Shown here: positions 35,417 to 43,951 of the stretch, one piece after another
Numbering within the stretch: the stretch's first letter is position 1
How the letters are laid out: each line of letters starts with the position of its first letter
Source: PALSA-350 sp963834445
GTDB lineage: Bacteria; Acidobacteriota; Terriglobia; Terriglobales; Acidobacteriaceae
Length of the DNA stretch: 64,000 nt
Direction of reading: 5' to 3'
Assembly (NCBI GenBank): GCA_963834445.1
Contig: CAWIBU010000001.1
Coordinates: forward strand, 248,001 to 312,000
Translations under genes and position numbers: made by a program
Notes under the pieces: generated by a model
Told to the model about the DNA's origin: nothing
Database searches by the model: none
The model's input: only the letters and a program-made list of their open reading frames with translations

Positions 35417-36274
35417 ATGCGTTGCCGGTCTTTTCCCGTTGTCTTGGCTGCTCTCTTGGTTGCTTCGTTCGCGCCCGTGTGGGGGCAGCAGTATTCCGCC
35501 GATAAACCGCTGGGCGCTACGGCGCAATCCGCTCCCGCTTTTCTCAAGAAGGCCGGGGTCGACCAGAATCTGAGCAAGCAGCTCCCGCTGAGCGACCATT
35601 TTCTCGATTCGAGCGGGGCTGATGTGCCGCTGGGCACCTACTTTCAACACCGGCCTGTGGTCATGGCGCTGGTTTACTACAAGTGCAAGATGCTTTGTCC
35701 CCAGGTGCTGAGCGGCCTGGCGAAAACCTTGCGCCAGGTGAACTTTAGCCCTGGCAAAGACTACGACGTCGTGATCGCCAGCATCGATCCGGCGGATACA
35801 CCGGCTGACGGAGCCGCGGAAAAGGCTCGTTTTTTGGAGTCGCTGGGTACGCCGGATGCGGGCGCGAGCGTCCATTTTCTTACCGGGCAGCAGGCCGCGA
35901 TTACGGACCTGGCAGCGGCCACCGGCTTTAACTTCGTGCGCATCGCGGGCCCGGATGGAAAAATGGACCAGTTCGCCCATTCCAGCGTGATCATGATCAC
36001 CACCCCCGACGGACGTATGTCGAAATATCTGTTCGGCATCGATTACCAGCCGCGCGATGTTCGGTTGGCGGTGATTCAGGCCAGCACGCACCACATTGGG
36101 ACCGTCAGCGATCTGATTCTGCTCTATTGCTGCAATTACAGTCCCAGCGCCGGCAAGTACACGGTGTCTATCCTCAGAGTGATGGGTTTGGCTGCGATGG
36201 GCTCGCTCTTTATGCTGTTGGCGCTGCTTTATGCGCTTTCCCGCAAGCCAAAACAGACCGTAACCCACGCGTAA
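35417..36274 (+). CDS. SCO1/SenC-like copper chaperone, membrane-tethered
   Basis: Thioredoxin-fold protein for copper insertion into cytochrome c oxidase or periplasmic redox control. 285 residues: signal peptide at 1-23, copper-binding CKMLC at 90-94, the conserved His in QFAHSSVIMI near 190, and a C-terminal membrane helix at about 255-275. The C-terminal anchor with an N-terminal signal peptide is a form seen in Acidobacteriota and related phyla. GGAAGGAG lies about 12 nt before ATG 35417. It is divergent from icd; no cytochrome oxidase genes are in the window. Confidence 0.87.
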   Translation: MRCRSFPVVLAALLVASFAPVWGQQYSADKPLGATAQSAPAFLKKAGVDQNLSKQLPLSDHFLDSSGADVPLGTYFQHRPVVMALVYYKCKMLCPQVLSGLAKTLRQVNFSPGKDYDVVIASIDPADTPADGAAEKARFLESLGTPDAGASVHFLTGQQAAITDLAAATGFNFVRIAGPDGKMDQFAHSSVIMITTPDGRMSKYLFGIDYQPRDVRLAVIQASTHHIGTVSDLILLYCCNYSPSAGKYTVSILRVMGLAAMGSLFMLLALLYALSRKPKQTVTHA

Positions 36275-36352
36275 GCGCAACCAAATCAGGGGCGCCCGCA
36301 GTTGTGGCGGGGCAAGAGGGCTAAAGGACGGAGCGCCGTCTCCGGCGAGATT

Positions 36353-36763
36353 TTATTTCCAGCTGACGGCTAGTTGCCAACGCATTTGCCGCTGGGCGGT
36401 CTTGCGCAGCACACGCTCAAACTCTTCCATCTCGCGCAACACAGCCGGGGTCTCGGTTCCGAGAGCCGTCGGCGAGGCTTTCAAGTGATCGAGCAGGGTG
36501 CAGACCGTGATCAGGCCGTCTTCCGGAGAAAACCACTGCGGCGGGGGCAGGGTTTTAGCCCATTCCGGGTCGCCGGCGCCTTCTTCCAACAGCAATGCCA
36601 TGGAGTTTTCATCGGCGGAAAAGAATTCCAACAGGGGCTTGATGCCAATGCGATGGGCCATCTTCTCCAGGGCATCCTCGTTGCGCGCGAGCGCCCGGCC
36701 ATTTACGAAGATATCGAAGCCCGGATCTTCGCCCTCGACAACGATGTACAAAGTCGCACCCAT
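36353..36763 (-). CDS. Conserved hypothetical protein
   Basis: 136-residue soluble, acidic protein of unrecognised family. It begins with a beta-rich segment (TLYIVVEGEDPGFDIFVNG), followed by a helical part rich in Glu and Leu and a basic end (RVLRKTAQRQMRWQLAVSWK). No signal, metal motif or catalytic signature is visible. ATG 36763 is chosen over a TTG six bases earlier; neither has a strong ribosome site. It is 48 bp downstream of the exporter gene on the same strand. Codon usage matches neighbours, so it is probably real. Confidence 0.65.
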   Translation of the reverse strand: MGATLYIVVEGEDPGFDIFVNGRALARNEDALEKMAHRIGIKPLLEFFSADENSMALLLEEGAGDPEWAKTLPPPQWFSPEDGLITVCTLLDHLKASPTALGTETPAVLREMEEFERVLRKTAQRQMRWQLAVSWK

Positions 36764-36811
36764 CGCCAAGAGTTTATCTCATCCTTCGCCGTGTCATGCC
36801 CTCTTCCTCGT

Positions 36812-37717
36812 TCAATTGCCCAGAAGGGAAACGGTATCGTCATCCTCCACCCGCGCGCGCATCACCACCAGGACGCTCCCTAAAGTAACCACGGATCCCG
36901 CGAGCATGCTGTAGGAGTAGCCCATCCGCAGGACGATGGCCGCCTCGCCCAGGGCTACCAGCGGCTGTATCCACTGCAGGGTGGCCAACTGATACGCTTC
37001 CAGTTTTTGCAGCAGCCAGAAGTAGAGGGCGTAGGGTAGCGCGCCGCCCAATATCCCAAGAAGGGCCACGGCCACGATCGCATCGCGGTTCCAAGAGAAA
37101 ACCTGCAGGGGAAAAGACTGGCCGCGCTCGAGCACCATGCTGGCGGCGAACAACAGCAGGGCGGCCGGGCCGAGCAGGAACGCGGTCACTACCAGCGGGT
37201 TCAACTCTTTGAGCTCGCGGCGGGCGATGAGCGATGAGGCGCCGGTTGCCGCTACCGCTACGAATACAACCGCGGCGCCGCCGGCCTGGGCCGCGGAAAA
37301 TGAGGGCCCTGTCGCCAGGACAATTGCTCCCAACCCGACAATGGCCGTAGGCGTGGCCCGGTTGGGCACAAGCCTGCCTTCGAGGACTGGTGTCAGCAGG
37401 ATGACCACCAGCGGCATCAACGCAAATAATGCTGTAACCGTTGCGGATGGCAGCTGTTGGCGCGCCCAAAGCAGCAGCAGCAGCGGTAACGTGATCATGG
37501 TAAGGGAGAGAAGGAACAGGTAGCCCAGCTCGCGCCCCCTGGGCATCGGCCAACGCTTCAGCAGGATGACCGGCAGCAACACCAGGGTGGCGAGCAGAAA
37601 GCGGACGGCCGATGCACGCAACGGCGTTGCCTGCTGCGCAAGCGTATCGGCCGCCAGCCAGGTGGAGCCCCAGAGCAGACCCAGCAATGCGAAGGCTAAG
37701 GCTAGGACTGTCTTCAT
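36812..37717 (-). CDS. EamA/DMT-family transporter
   Basis: Ten-helix membrane protein with two EamA repeats, 301 residues. The first repeat begins FALLGLLWGSTWLAAD, and the second covers about residues 145-285. Members export amino acids or metabolites; substrate unknown. I start at ATG 37717 (MKTVLALAF) because the helix begins there; a GTG at 37741 adds eight basic residues. No clear ribosome site is visible for either. A family A repeat lies upstream. Confidence 0.85.
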   Translation of the reverse strand: MKTVLALAFALLGLLWGSTWLAADTLAQQATPLRASAVRFLLATLVLLPVILLKRWPMPRGRELGYLFLLSLTMITLPLLLLLWARQQLPSATVTALFALMPLVVILLTPVLEGRLVPNRATPTAIVGLGAIVLATGPSFSAAQAGGAAVVFVAVAATGASSLIARRELKELNPLVVTAFLLGPAALLLFAASMVLERGQSFPLQVFSWNRDAIVAVALLGILGGALPYALYFWLLQKLEAYQLATLQWIQPLVALGEAAIVLRMGYSYSMLAGSVVTLGSVLVVMRARVEDDDTVSLLGN

Positions 37718-37834
37718 AGTTCGTCGGACATCTTTCGCCACGCTCTTGTTGGGAGATGTGGGTTAGACAGGCTTCGAAAAAACTGTGGTTTGTATCAAGG
37801 GCAAGTTTCTACATCTGCAGGAAAACTCGGTTAC

Positions 37835-37988
37835 TGAAGGGTACGGGCTTTAGCCCGTACATGATGAACCAAAAATGATCGGCTTTAACCGCTGAGGGAC
37901 GCGTTTTCGCCTGACTACGCTGCCCTCAGTGGCTAAAGCCGGGTTATTTTTAAGCTAATTACGTACGGGCTGAAGCCCGTACCCTTCA
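37835..37988. repeat. Palindromic intergenic repeat, family A copy 3 (best preserved)
   Basis: A 154-bp element with nested symmetry. Its ends, TGAAGGGTACGGGCTTTAGC at the left and GGGCTGAAGCCCGTACCCTT at the right, are each palindromes and also inverted repeats of one another. Inside, CGGCTTTAACCGCTGAGG pairs with CCTCAGTGGCTAAAGCCG. The whole could fold into one long stem with terminal hairpins. It lies between the pnp terminator and the exporter gene and contains no gene. Confidence 0.85.
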
Positions 37989-38026
37989 CAAGATGAACTT
38001 CCCGCGGTCCTGTGGAGGCCAGGAAG

Positions 38027-38057
38027 AAGAGGGTTGCGCTTGTCGCGCAACCCTCTT
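38027..38057 (-). terminator. Rho-independent terminator of rpsO-pnp
   Basis: Read on the minus strand, a perfect 13-bp GC-rich stem (38045-38057 with 38027-38039) with a 5-nt loop starts 4 nt after the pnp stop codon. The following bases are CTTCTTCC, only modestly T-rich, so efficiency is uncertain. Confidence 0.7.
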
Positions 38058-38061
38058 GTTT

Positions 38062-40518
38062 TTACGCTGGGCCGCGGCTTCCACCGCCGCCGCCGGACCC
38101 ACCGCCCGGTCCGCGACCGCGGCTGCGGTGCCGCCGGCGCCGCTGACCTGCGGCCCCGCCCGCCGCGCCGCCTGCTCCCGCAGGACGGCGTGCTTCCGCA
38201 GGGGCTGCATCGGGTGCGCCATCGGCACGGTTGAAGTTTGGTTCTTCGCCGCCTTCGATGAATGGCTCATCGTCATCAAAGTCTTCTCCACCTTCGATGG
38301 TGATGGTGCTGGCATTCGAGGTTGGCTGGCGTTCCACAGGCGACTGCGCCGCTTGCGCTCGCGGGGCACGCGGCGCCGGCGCATCGCCGTCGGAACCACC
38401 ACGCGAGGGCTCAGGCAGCCCAAGCTTTTCACGCTGTTCCTTCAGCAAGGCCTTGCGTGACAGCTTGATGCGATTGCCTTCAATGCCCAGGACCTTAACC
38501 ATGACCTGGTCCCCTTCGCGCAATTCATCTTTCACTTCCTTGACGCGATGCTCAGCAATCTCGCTGATGTGCAGCAGGCCGTCGGTGCCGGGGAAAATCT
38601 CGACGAATGCGCCGAACTCAGCCAGACGGACAACCTTGCCTAGATAGGTCTTGCCCACCTCGGGTACGGCGGTCAGATTGCCGATCATCTCGATCGCTTT
38701 CTTCAGGCCTTCTTCATCGCTCGAGGCAACATTCACGCGGCCGGTGTCGTCGACATCGATCTTGACGCCCGTGGCTTCGATGATGCCGCGAATGGTCTTG
38801 CCGCCCGGCCCGATCAGATCGCGAATCTTGTCGGTCGGAATCTGCAGGGTGTGGATCTGGGGAGCGAACTTCGACTTCTCGGTGTTCGATGCACCCAGTA
38901 CGGCATCCATCTTGTCGAGCAGGAACAAGCGTCCGCGGCGCGCCTGTTCGAGCGCCTCGCGCATGATCTGCCCGGTGACGCCGCTGATCTTGATGTCCAT
39001 CTGCAAGGCGGTGATACCTTCGCGCGTGCCGGCAACCTTGAAGTCCATATCGCCGTAGTGGTCTTCTGCGCCGGCAATATCGGTCAGGATGGCGTACTCG
39101 TCGCCTTCCTTAACCAGGCCCATGGCCACGCCAGCAACGGATCCCTTGAGGGGAATGCCGGCCTGCATCAGCGCCAGGCTGGCGCCGCAGACACTGGCCA
39201 TCGAGGACGAACCGTTCGACTCCAGAATGTCTGAGACTACGCGCAAGGTGTAAGGCGATTCCGCTTCGGTGGGCAGCACGGCGGCGATGGCACGCTCGGC
39301 CAAGGCGCCGTGGCCGATCTCACGCCGGCCGGTGCCGGTCATGCGGCCAACCTCACCGACTGAGAAGGGCGGGAAGTTGTAGTGCAGCATGAAGCGTTTG
39401 CGCTGCTCGCCCTGGTAGGTCTCCAGACGCTGGCTGTCATCGGAGGTGCCGAGGGTGACGGAAACCAGGGCCTGGGTTTCTCCGCGGGTAAAGAGCGCCG
39501 AACCGTGGACGCGGGGCAACACACCGACTTCAATCGTGATCTCGCGGATCTCGTCGAAGCTGCGGCGATCGGGCCGGATGCGCTCTTTGGTGACCTGCTC
39601 ACGGAAGATGCGTTCGCGCATGGTCTCGTAATACTTCGACAGTTTCTTCTTGGCGTCGGCATCGCCTTCCGGCAACTCCTTGGCCAACTCATCCTTCAGC
39701 TGCTTGACCAGCGCGTAGCTCTCTGCCTTGGCATGCGCCTTGGTATCGAGGGCATCTTTCAGCCTGTCGCCGGCTTTGGCCTGTAGCGCGGCAAAATAAG
39801 CATCGTCGAACTCAAGCGGAGCTACGACCCGCTTCTTTTTGCCCGCCTTGGCTACCAACTCGTCGATCGCGGCGCAAATCTTTTTGGCTTCGTTGTGGCC
39901 GAATTCAATCGCATCCACCACGGTTTCTTCGCTGACGCCGGTTGCGCCGCTCTCGATCATCACCACGCCATCTTTGGTGGCAACGACGGTGATATTCAGC
40001 GTGCTTTCGAGCCGCTCCGCATACGACGGGTTGACCACGAACTGACCATTCACCTGGCCTACGCGGACTGCGCCGATGGGGCCGCCGAAGGGAATATCAG
40101 AAAGGGCCAGGGCAGCGCCTGCGCCGTTGATGCCTACGATGTCGGGATCGTTTTCTTTGTCGGCCGAGAGCACCAGGGCAATGACCTGGGTCTCATTGCG
40201 GAAATTCTTGGGGAACATGGGGCGGATGGGGCGGTCGATCTGGCGGCAGGTCAGCACTTCACGCTCGCTGGGACGGCCCTCACGCTTGATAAAGCCACCG
40301 GGGATGCGGCCACCAGCATAGGTGTACTCGCGATAGTCCACGGTCAGGGGAAAGAAATCGAGTCCTTCTTTGGGTTCGGGGGCGGCCACCGCGGTAGCCA
40401 AAACGACGTTATCGCCTACGGTCACTACCACGGCGCCAGACGCCTGCTTGGCCATGCGGCCGGTTTCAAAAGTCAGTCGCTTGCCACCGGCAAGCTCGAC
40501 AGTCACTTCCTGTTTCAT
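38062..40518 (-). CDS. pnp: Polynucleotide phosphorylase with long disordered C-terminal tail
   Basis: 3'-5' exoribonuclease and polymerase of the RNA degradosome, 818 residues. Two RNase PH domains cover about 5-230 and 310-540, with the helical domain between; a KH domain (IGPGGKTIRGIIEATG, near 565) and an S1 domain (GKVVRLAEFGAFVEIFPGTD, near 635) follow. After the S1 domain, from about 705, is a low-complexity tail: Ala/Pro-rich, then acidic GGEDFDDDEPFIEGGEE, then an Arg/Gly-rich end (RRRRHRSRGRG). This tail is longer than the short linker in E. coli Pnp. GAGGA precedes ATG 40518. It follows rpsO, the classical arrangement. Confidence 0.97.
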   Translation of the reverse strand: MKQEVTVELAGGKRLTFETGRMAKQASGAVVVTVGDNVVLATAVAAPEPKEGLDFFPLTVDYREYTYAGGRIPGGFIKREGRPSEREVLTCRQIDRPIRPMFPKNFRNETQVIALVLSADKENDPDIVGINGAGAALALSDIPFGGPIGAVRVGQVNGQFVVNPSYAERLESTLNITVVATKDGVVMIESGATGVSEETVVDAIEFGHNEAKKICAAIDELVAKAGKKKRVVAPLEFDDAYFAALQAKAGDRLKDALDTKAHAKAESYALVKQLKDELAKELPEGDADAKKKLSKYYETMRERIFREQVTKERIRPDRRSFDEIREITIEVGVLPRVHGSALFTRGETQALVSVTLGTSDDSQRLETYQGEQRKRFMLHYNFPPFSVGEVGRMTGTGRREIGHGALAERAIAAVLPTEAESPYTLRVVSDILESNGSSSMASVCGASLALMQAGIPLKGSVAGVAMGLVKEGDEYAILTDIAGAEDHYGDMDFKVAGTREGITALQMDIKISGVTGQIMREALEQARRGRLFLLDKMDAVLGASNTEKSKFAPQIHTLQIPTDKIRDLIGPGGKTIRGIIEATGVKIDVDDTGRVNVASSDEEGLKKAIEMIGNLTAVPEVGKTYLGKVVRLAEFGAFVEIFPGTDGLLHISEIAEHRVKEVKDELREGDQVMVKVLGIEGNRIKLSRKALLKEQREKLGLPEPSRGGSDGDAPAPRAPRAQAAQSPVERQPTSNASTITIEGGEDFDDDEPFIEGGEEPNFNRADGAPDAAPAEARRPAGAGGAAGGAAGQRRRRHRSRGRGPGGGSGGGGGSRGPA

Positions 40519-40673
40519 AAAATCCTCATTTCGAAGGTGTGCTCAGCAGCGAGACGATGGAGTGCTGGGCTGGTGGCGGGGTTTGTTGCGGAGTCGTAAC
40601 CAACGTGCGGATGCTACTTCGCCCTGGGCTCGAACAGCACATGCTGTTGAGCCAAACCGCCGACGTTCGCGTG

Positions 40674-40705
40674 AAGGCTGGTGTCACTGCGTGTGCACCA
40701 GCCTT
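40674..40705 (-). promoter_or_regulatory. rpsO-pnp intergenic RNA hairpin
   Basis: A perfect 10-bp stem (40674-40683 with 40696-40705) with a 12-nt loop lies in the 247-bp spacer between rpsO and pnp on the minus strand. There is no T-run. By analogy with E. coli, where RNase III cuts stems here to autoregulate pnp, it may be a processing or attenuation element; this is inference. Confidence 0.5.
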
Positions 40706-40765
40706 CTCAGCGTACAGCCCGATCCAGTCTTTTCGCCTGATTGTGGGTACAAGTGTCTCGCTTGC

Positions 40766-41032
40766 TTATTTGCGGATGCCCAGCTTACCGATCACGTCAC
40801 GGTAGCGGTCAGAGTTGTTGATCTTGAGATAGTCCAGCAGACGGCGGCGCTTACTCACCAGCATCAACAGACCGCGCCTGGAGGCGTGGTCTTTTTTATG
40901 AAGCTTGAAGTGCTCAGTCAGCTCGCCAATTCGTTCACTGAGAATCGCAATCTGCACTTCCGGGCTCCCCGTGTCACTGTCATGGGTGCGGAAGCGCGTA
41001 ATAACCTCGGATTTCTTTGCAGTTGCCAGCAC
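40766..41032 (-). CDS. rpsO: 30S ribosomal protein S15
   Basis: Small-subunit protein that binds the central domain of 16S rRNA. 88 residues, the normal length. Signatures HDSDTGSPEVQIAILSERI (about 17-35) and LKLHKKDHASRRGLLMLVSK-like helix region (about 43-62) ending in KLGIRK are intact. Translation starts at a GTG (41032); GAGGAG is about 12 nt upstream. Located directly upstream of pnp as in most bacteria. Confidence 0.98.
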   Translation of the reverse strand: MLATAKKSEVITRFRTHDSDTGSPEVQIAILSERIGELTEHFKLHKKDHASRRGLLMLVSKRRRLLDYLKINNSDRYRDVIGKLGIRK

Positions 41033-41157
41033 GGCAGCGCTTTACTCCTCTACGTTAAATCGAGTCCACTCTCTAAGTGTCTGAACAAGAATAACATGGC
41101 TTGGATGGCGCGTCCACGGCGGGGGCAGGCCCAATCTGGCCCCAAACCGGCAGCGAA

Positions 41158-41411
41158 ATAGTCCCGTAGGGACGGCTGAAGCTAGCCCAGGACGAAGTCC
41201 TGGGTAGGGTCATACAACCAGAGCAGTCCCGTAGGGACGGCTGAACAGGGAAGGACGAAGTCCTGTGTGCCCTTCGCCCATTCTTCACGGGCTAACCAGC
41301 CCAGGATTTTATCCTGGGGAATCATCAGCCGTCCCTGCGGGACTTCTCTGATTCAATGATCCTACCCAGGACTTCGTCCTGGGCTAGCTTCAGCCGTCCC
41401 TGCGGGACTAT
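41158..41411. repeat. Interspersed palindromic element, family B copy 1, with 56-bp terminal inverted repeats
   Basis: A 254-bp element whose ends, 41158-41213 and 41356-41411, are inverted repeats of 56 bp with about two mismatches. Each end contains two small palindromes, AGTCCCGTAGGGAC and CCCAGGACGAAGTCCTGGG, and the interior holds further copies of both. It fills most of the 468-bp spacer upstream of rpsO and contains no gene. A related copy lies at 50517-50702. Confidence 0.88.
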
Positions 41412-41427
41412 TGGGCAGCGCACGTGT

Positions 41428-41502
41428 GATTTGGGCAAGACTGACTTTCGGCAATTTGGACACGGCTGACTTTCAGCATTCGAGCACGGCTGACTGGTTC
41501 TC
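41428..41502. repeat. Three tandem copies of a 24-25 nt unit
   Basis: Three imperfect direct repeats, each containing a version of ACGGCTGACTTTC (core at about 41437, 41462 and 41486), run up to the stop codon of the drug-exporter gene. They lie between that gene's 3' end and the family B element. Three copies without unique spacers do not form a CRISPR array; function is unknown. Confidence 0.6.
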
Positions 41503-43111
41503 ATTCCATCATTATCGGGCCGCCGCCGGGCTGGTTGCGATCGAGCAAGAAGGATAGGGGAATCATCAGAATGGCGGCGAGACAGAGAACGTAGAAGACA
41601 TCGACGTAGGCCAGCGCCTGGGTTTGCGCCTGCAGCTGGGTGTACAACTGGCCCTGCGCCAGATGCAGGCTGTTACCCTTACCTGCCGTCATATCAAAGG
41701 TCCGCCGCAAGCCGTCAATTTGCTGCTGATAATTTTGGCTCGCCAGAGCGGTATTTTTGGAAAGCTGGCTCTGATGCCACTGCGCCCGCTCGGTCACCAG
41801 AGCATTGGTGAGCGAGATGAGGATGCTGCCCCCGATGTTGCGGGAGAAATTGATCAGTCCTGAAACCTGATTGTTTTTTTCTGAGGGAATACCGAAGTAC
41901 GCCGCCGTCGTGACCGAGATAAAGACAAACGGGATGGCGACGATTTGCACCACCCGCAACTCCGACGCGAAGCCGAAGCTGATCAGCAGGCTGATGTGGG
42001 TGGCGGTGTAGTAATAGCCCAGGGCAAACAGAACAAAGCCCATGGCAATCAGATTCCGCGCCGGGAATCGGCCCACGGCCTGGCCCGCCAGCGGCATGGC
42101 GACGAGCAACGCCAATCCCCCGCCGGAGAGGGACAGGCCCGCGATCGTTGCCGTGTAACCAAGCTGGTTTTGCAGGAACTGGGGCTGCAACACAGTGGTC
42201 GCGTTGAGCAGGCCGCCGGTCAGCAGCATGAGAAACGCGCACACCGCGAAATTCTTGAACTTGAAGAGTCGCAGGTCCATCACCGGGCGCTCGGCACGCA
42301 GCTCCCAGAAGATGAGCACGATGAACGACACGATGAAGGTCAAGGCGAAGCCGATGATGAAGTTCGAGCCGAACCAGTTCTTCTCCTCGCCTTTATCGAG
42401 CGTGATTTGCAACGCGCCCATGGCGACCACCAGCAGACCGACGCCGATGTAATCGATGCGGAAAATGTTCTTGCGGTCGGCTTTCTGGTAGGGCGGGTCC
42501 TCCACCAGGCGATTGGTGAGAAACAGCGCCAACAGGCCGACCGGAATGTTGATATAGAAGATCCAGTGCCAGGAATAATTGTCGGTAATCCATCCGCCCA
42601 GGGTGGGCCCAATGGAGGGCGCCAACACGGCTACCACTCCGTACAGCGAGAAGGCGAGACCACGCTTGGCGGGCTCGAAGGAGTCAGCCATGATGGCCTG
42701 GGCCATGGGCTGCAGTCCTCCCCCGCCCGCCCCTTGAAACACGCGGAAAAGCAGCAAGAGACCCAGGCTGGGAGCGATGCCGCACAGGAAAGAACTGGCG
42801 GTGAAGATGACGATGCAGAGCATGAAGAAGTTCTTCCGCCCGATGACGGTGGCGAAGAACGCTCCCATTGGCAATACGATCGCGTTGGCTACCAGGTACG
42901 AGGTAAGGACCCAGGTGCTCTGATCGGCGCTCGCGCCCAGGCTGCCGGCGATGTGCGGCAGGGCCACGTTGGCAATCGAGGTATCGAGCACCTCCATAAA
43001 CGCTGCCAGCGCTACCGTGGCGGCGATGAGCCATGGATTGGCTTTTGGCTTCCAGGCGTTCATCGCCGCGTTGGCGGCAGACGCATCGGCAGTCGTGGTT
43101 GCTGCAGCCAT
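41501..43111 (-). CDS. DHA2-family (EmrB/QacA-like) drug:proton antiporter
   Basis: Major facilitator with 14 predicted membrane helices, 536 residues. LDTSIANVALPHIAG near 42-56 is the DHA2 motif in helix 1, and GAFFATVIGRKNFF near 80 is the A-like loop motif. EmrB-type proteins export hydrophobic toxins, usually with an EmrA adaptor; no adaptor or TolC gene is adjacent. The N-terminal 20 residues are Ala/Thr-rich and cytoplasmic. It lies 86 bp downstream of the dienelactone hydrolase gene on the same strand. Confidence 0.92.
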   Translation of the reverse strand: MAAATTTADASAANAAMNAWKPKANPWLIAATVALAAFMEVLDTSIANVALPHIAGSLGASADQSTWVLTSYLVANAIVLPMGAFFATVIGRKNFFMLCIVIFTASSFLCGIAPSLGLLLLFRVFQGAGGGGLQPMAQAIMADSFEPAKRGLAFSLYGVVAVLAPSIGPTLGGWITDNYSWHWIFYINIPVGLLALFLTNRLVEDPPYQKADRKNIFRIDYIGVGLLVVAMGALQITLDKGEEKNWFGSNFIIGFALTFIVSFIVLIFWELRAERPVMDLRLFKFKNFAVCAFLMLLTGGLLNATTVLQPQFLQNQLGYTATIAGLSLSGGGLALLVAMPLAGQAVGRFPARNLIAMGFVLFALGYYYTATHISLLISFGFASELRVVQIVAIPFVFISVTTAAYFGIPSEKNNQVSGLINFSRNIGGSILISLTNALVTERAQWHQSQLSKNTALASQNYQQQIDGLRRTFDMTAGKGNSLHLAQGQLYTQLQAQTQALAYVDVFYVLCLAAILMIPLSFLLDRNQPGGGPIMME

Positions 43112-43197
43112 CCTTTGGCGTGTCTCCCCTGGAATGTCTGTCGGCTTAACGCAAAGTCAGTCCTGTAGATGCACGGTTGGCCCGGAACGACGCGATT

Positions 43198-43869
43198 TCA
43201 GACGTGTTCGTGGAAAAACGCGAGCGTCCGTGCCATCGCTTCCCGGGCCGCGCTTTCGCTATAGGTGCTGGCATCCACATCCCGATTAAAGGCATGCCCC
43301 GCGTCATACTTGAAAATTTCGACTTGCGGATGGGCTGCCTGCACTTTCTCAATGTCGGCCGCGGTTATGTGGTCGTCCTGGGTGCCAAAGTGCAGCATCA
43401 CCGGAACCTTGGGCGTTTCCCCAGCGAACTTGGCAATGTAGCCGCCGTAGTAGCCCACCGCGGCAGCCGCAGACAGCCGCGTCGCACTCAGCCAGGCCAT
43501 GGTTCCGCCAAAACAAAAGCCCACCACGCCAGCCGGCTTGCCGGTCTCTTTGGCGGCATACTGCAGCGCCGCATCCACATCTTTCACCACGTCATCGATG
43601 TTCAGTTTCTGCAGAACAGCCATCCCCTTCTGCATGCCCTCGGCGCCGTAACCAATTTCGATGTTCTTTTGCACGCGGTCGAAAATGGCGGGGGCGACGG
43701 CCAAGTATCCCTCGCGCGCAAAGCGATCGGTCACCGCACGGATGTGCGGGTTCACACCAAAAATCTCCTGCACCACGACCAGGCCACCCCTGGGCTTACC
43801 CTCCGGTTGCGCCACATAGGCGTCCAGCTCAAACCCGTCACTCGCACGCAACTTCACCATCTTTCTCAT
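43198..43869 (-). CDS. Dienelactone hydrolase family protein
   Basis: Alpha/beta-hydrolase of 223 residues. The nucleophile motif is GFCFGG (Cys at the centre, near residue 115), as in carboxymethylenebutenolidase; the catalytic Asp and His lie near FGTQDDHI (about 163) and DAGHAFNRD (about 195). ATG 43869 is set by GGAGG 7 nt upstream; a longer frame to 43941 has no ribosome site. Substrate unknown: many members are not part of chlorocatechol pathways, and no aromatic catabolism genes are nearby. Confidence 0.92.
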   Translation of the reverse strand: MRKMVKLRASDGFELDAYVAQPEGKPRGGLVVVQEIFGVNPHIRAVTDRFAREGYLAVAPAIFDRVQKNIEIGYGAEGMQKGMAVLQKLNIDDVVKDVDAALQYAAKETGKPAGVVGFCFGGTMAWLSATRLSAAAAVGYYGGYIAKFAGETPKVPVMLHFGTQDDHITAADIEKVQAAHPQVEIFKYDAGHAFNRDVDASTYSESAAREAMARTLAFFHEHV

Positions 43870-43951
43870 TACTTCGCCTCCGCTGTGATTCTTACATTCG
43901 ATGCATTGCAGACAAATACGATACCAACCCAAAGCTTCCAATGTTGATGGG

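Noticed and set aside
40370..41161. A 263-residue plus-strand frame spanning the pnp start, the rpsO-pnp spacer and rpsO
   Set aside because: It is antisense to two highly conserved genes and has no domain or start signal.
41428..41502. CRISPR-like tandem repeat
   Set aside because: Units are contiguous and imperfect with no unique spacers, and no cas genes are in the window.
41945..43168. A 407-residue open frame antisense to the DHA2 exporter
   Set aside because: Extremely His/Arg/Glu-rich shadow of a membrane protein gene; no independent support.
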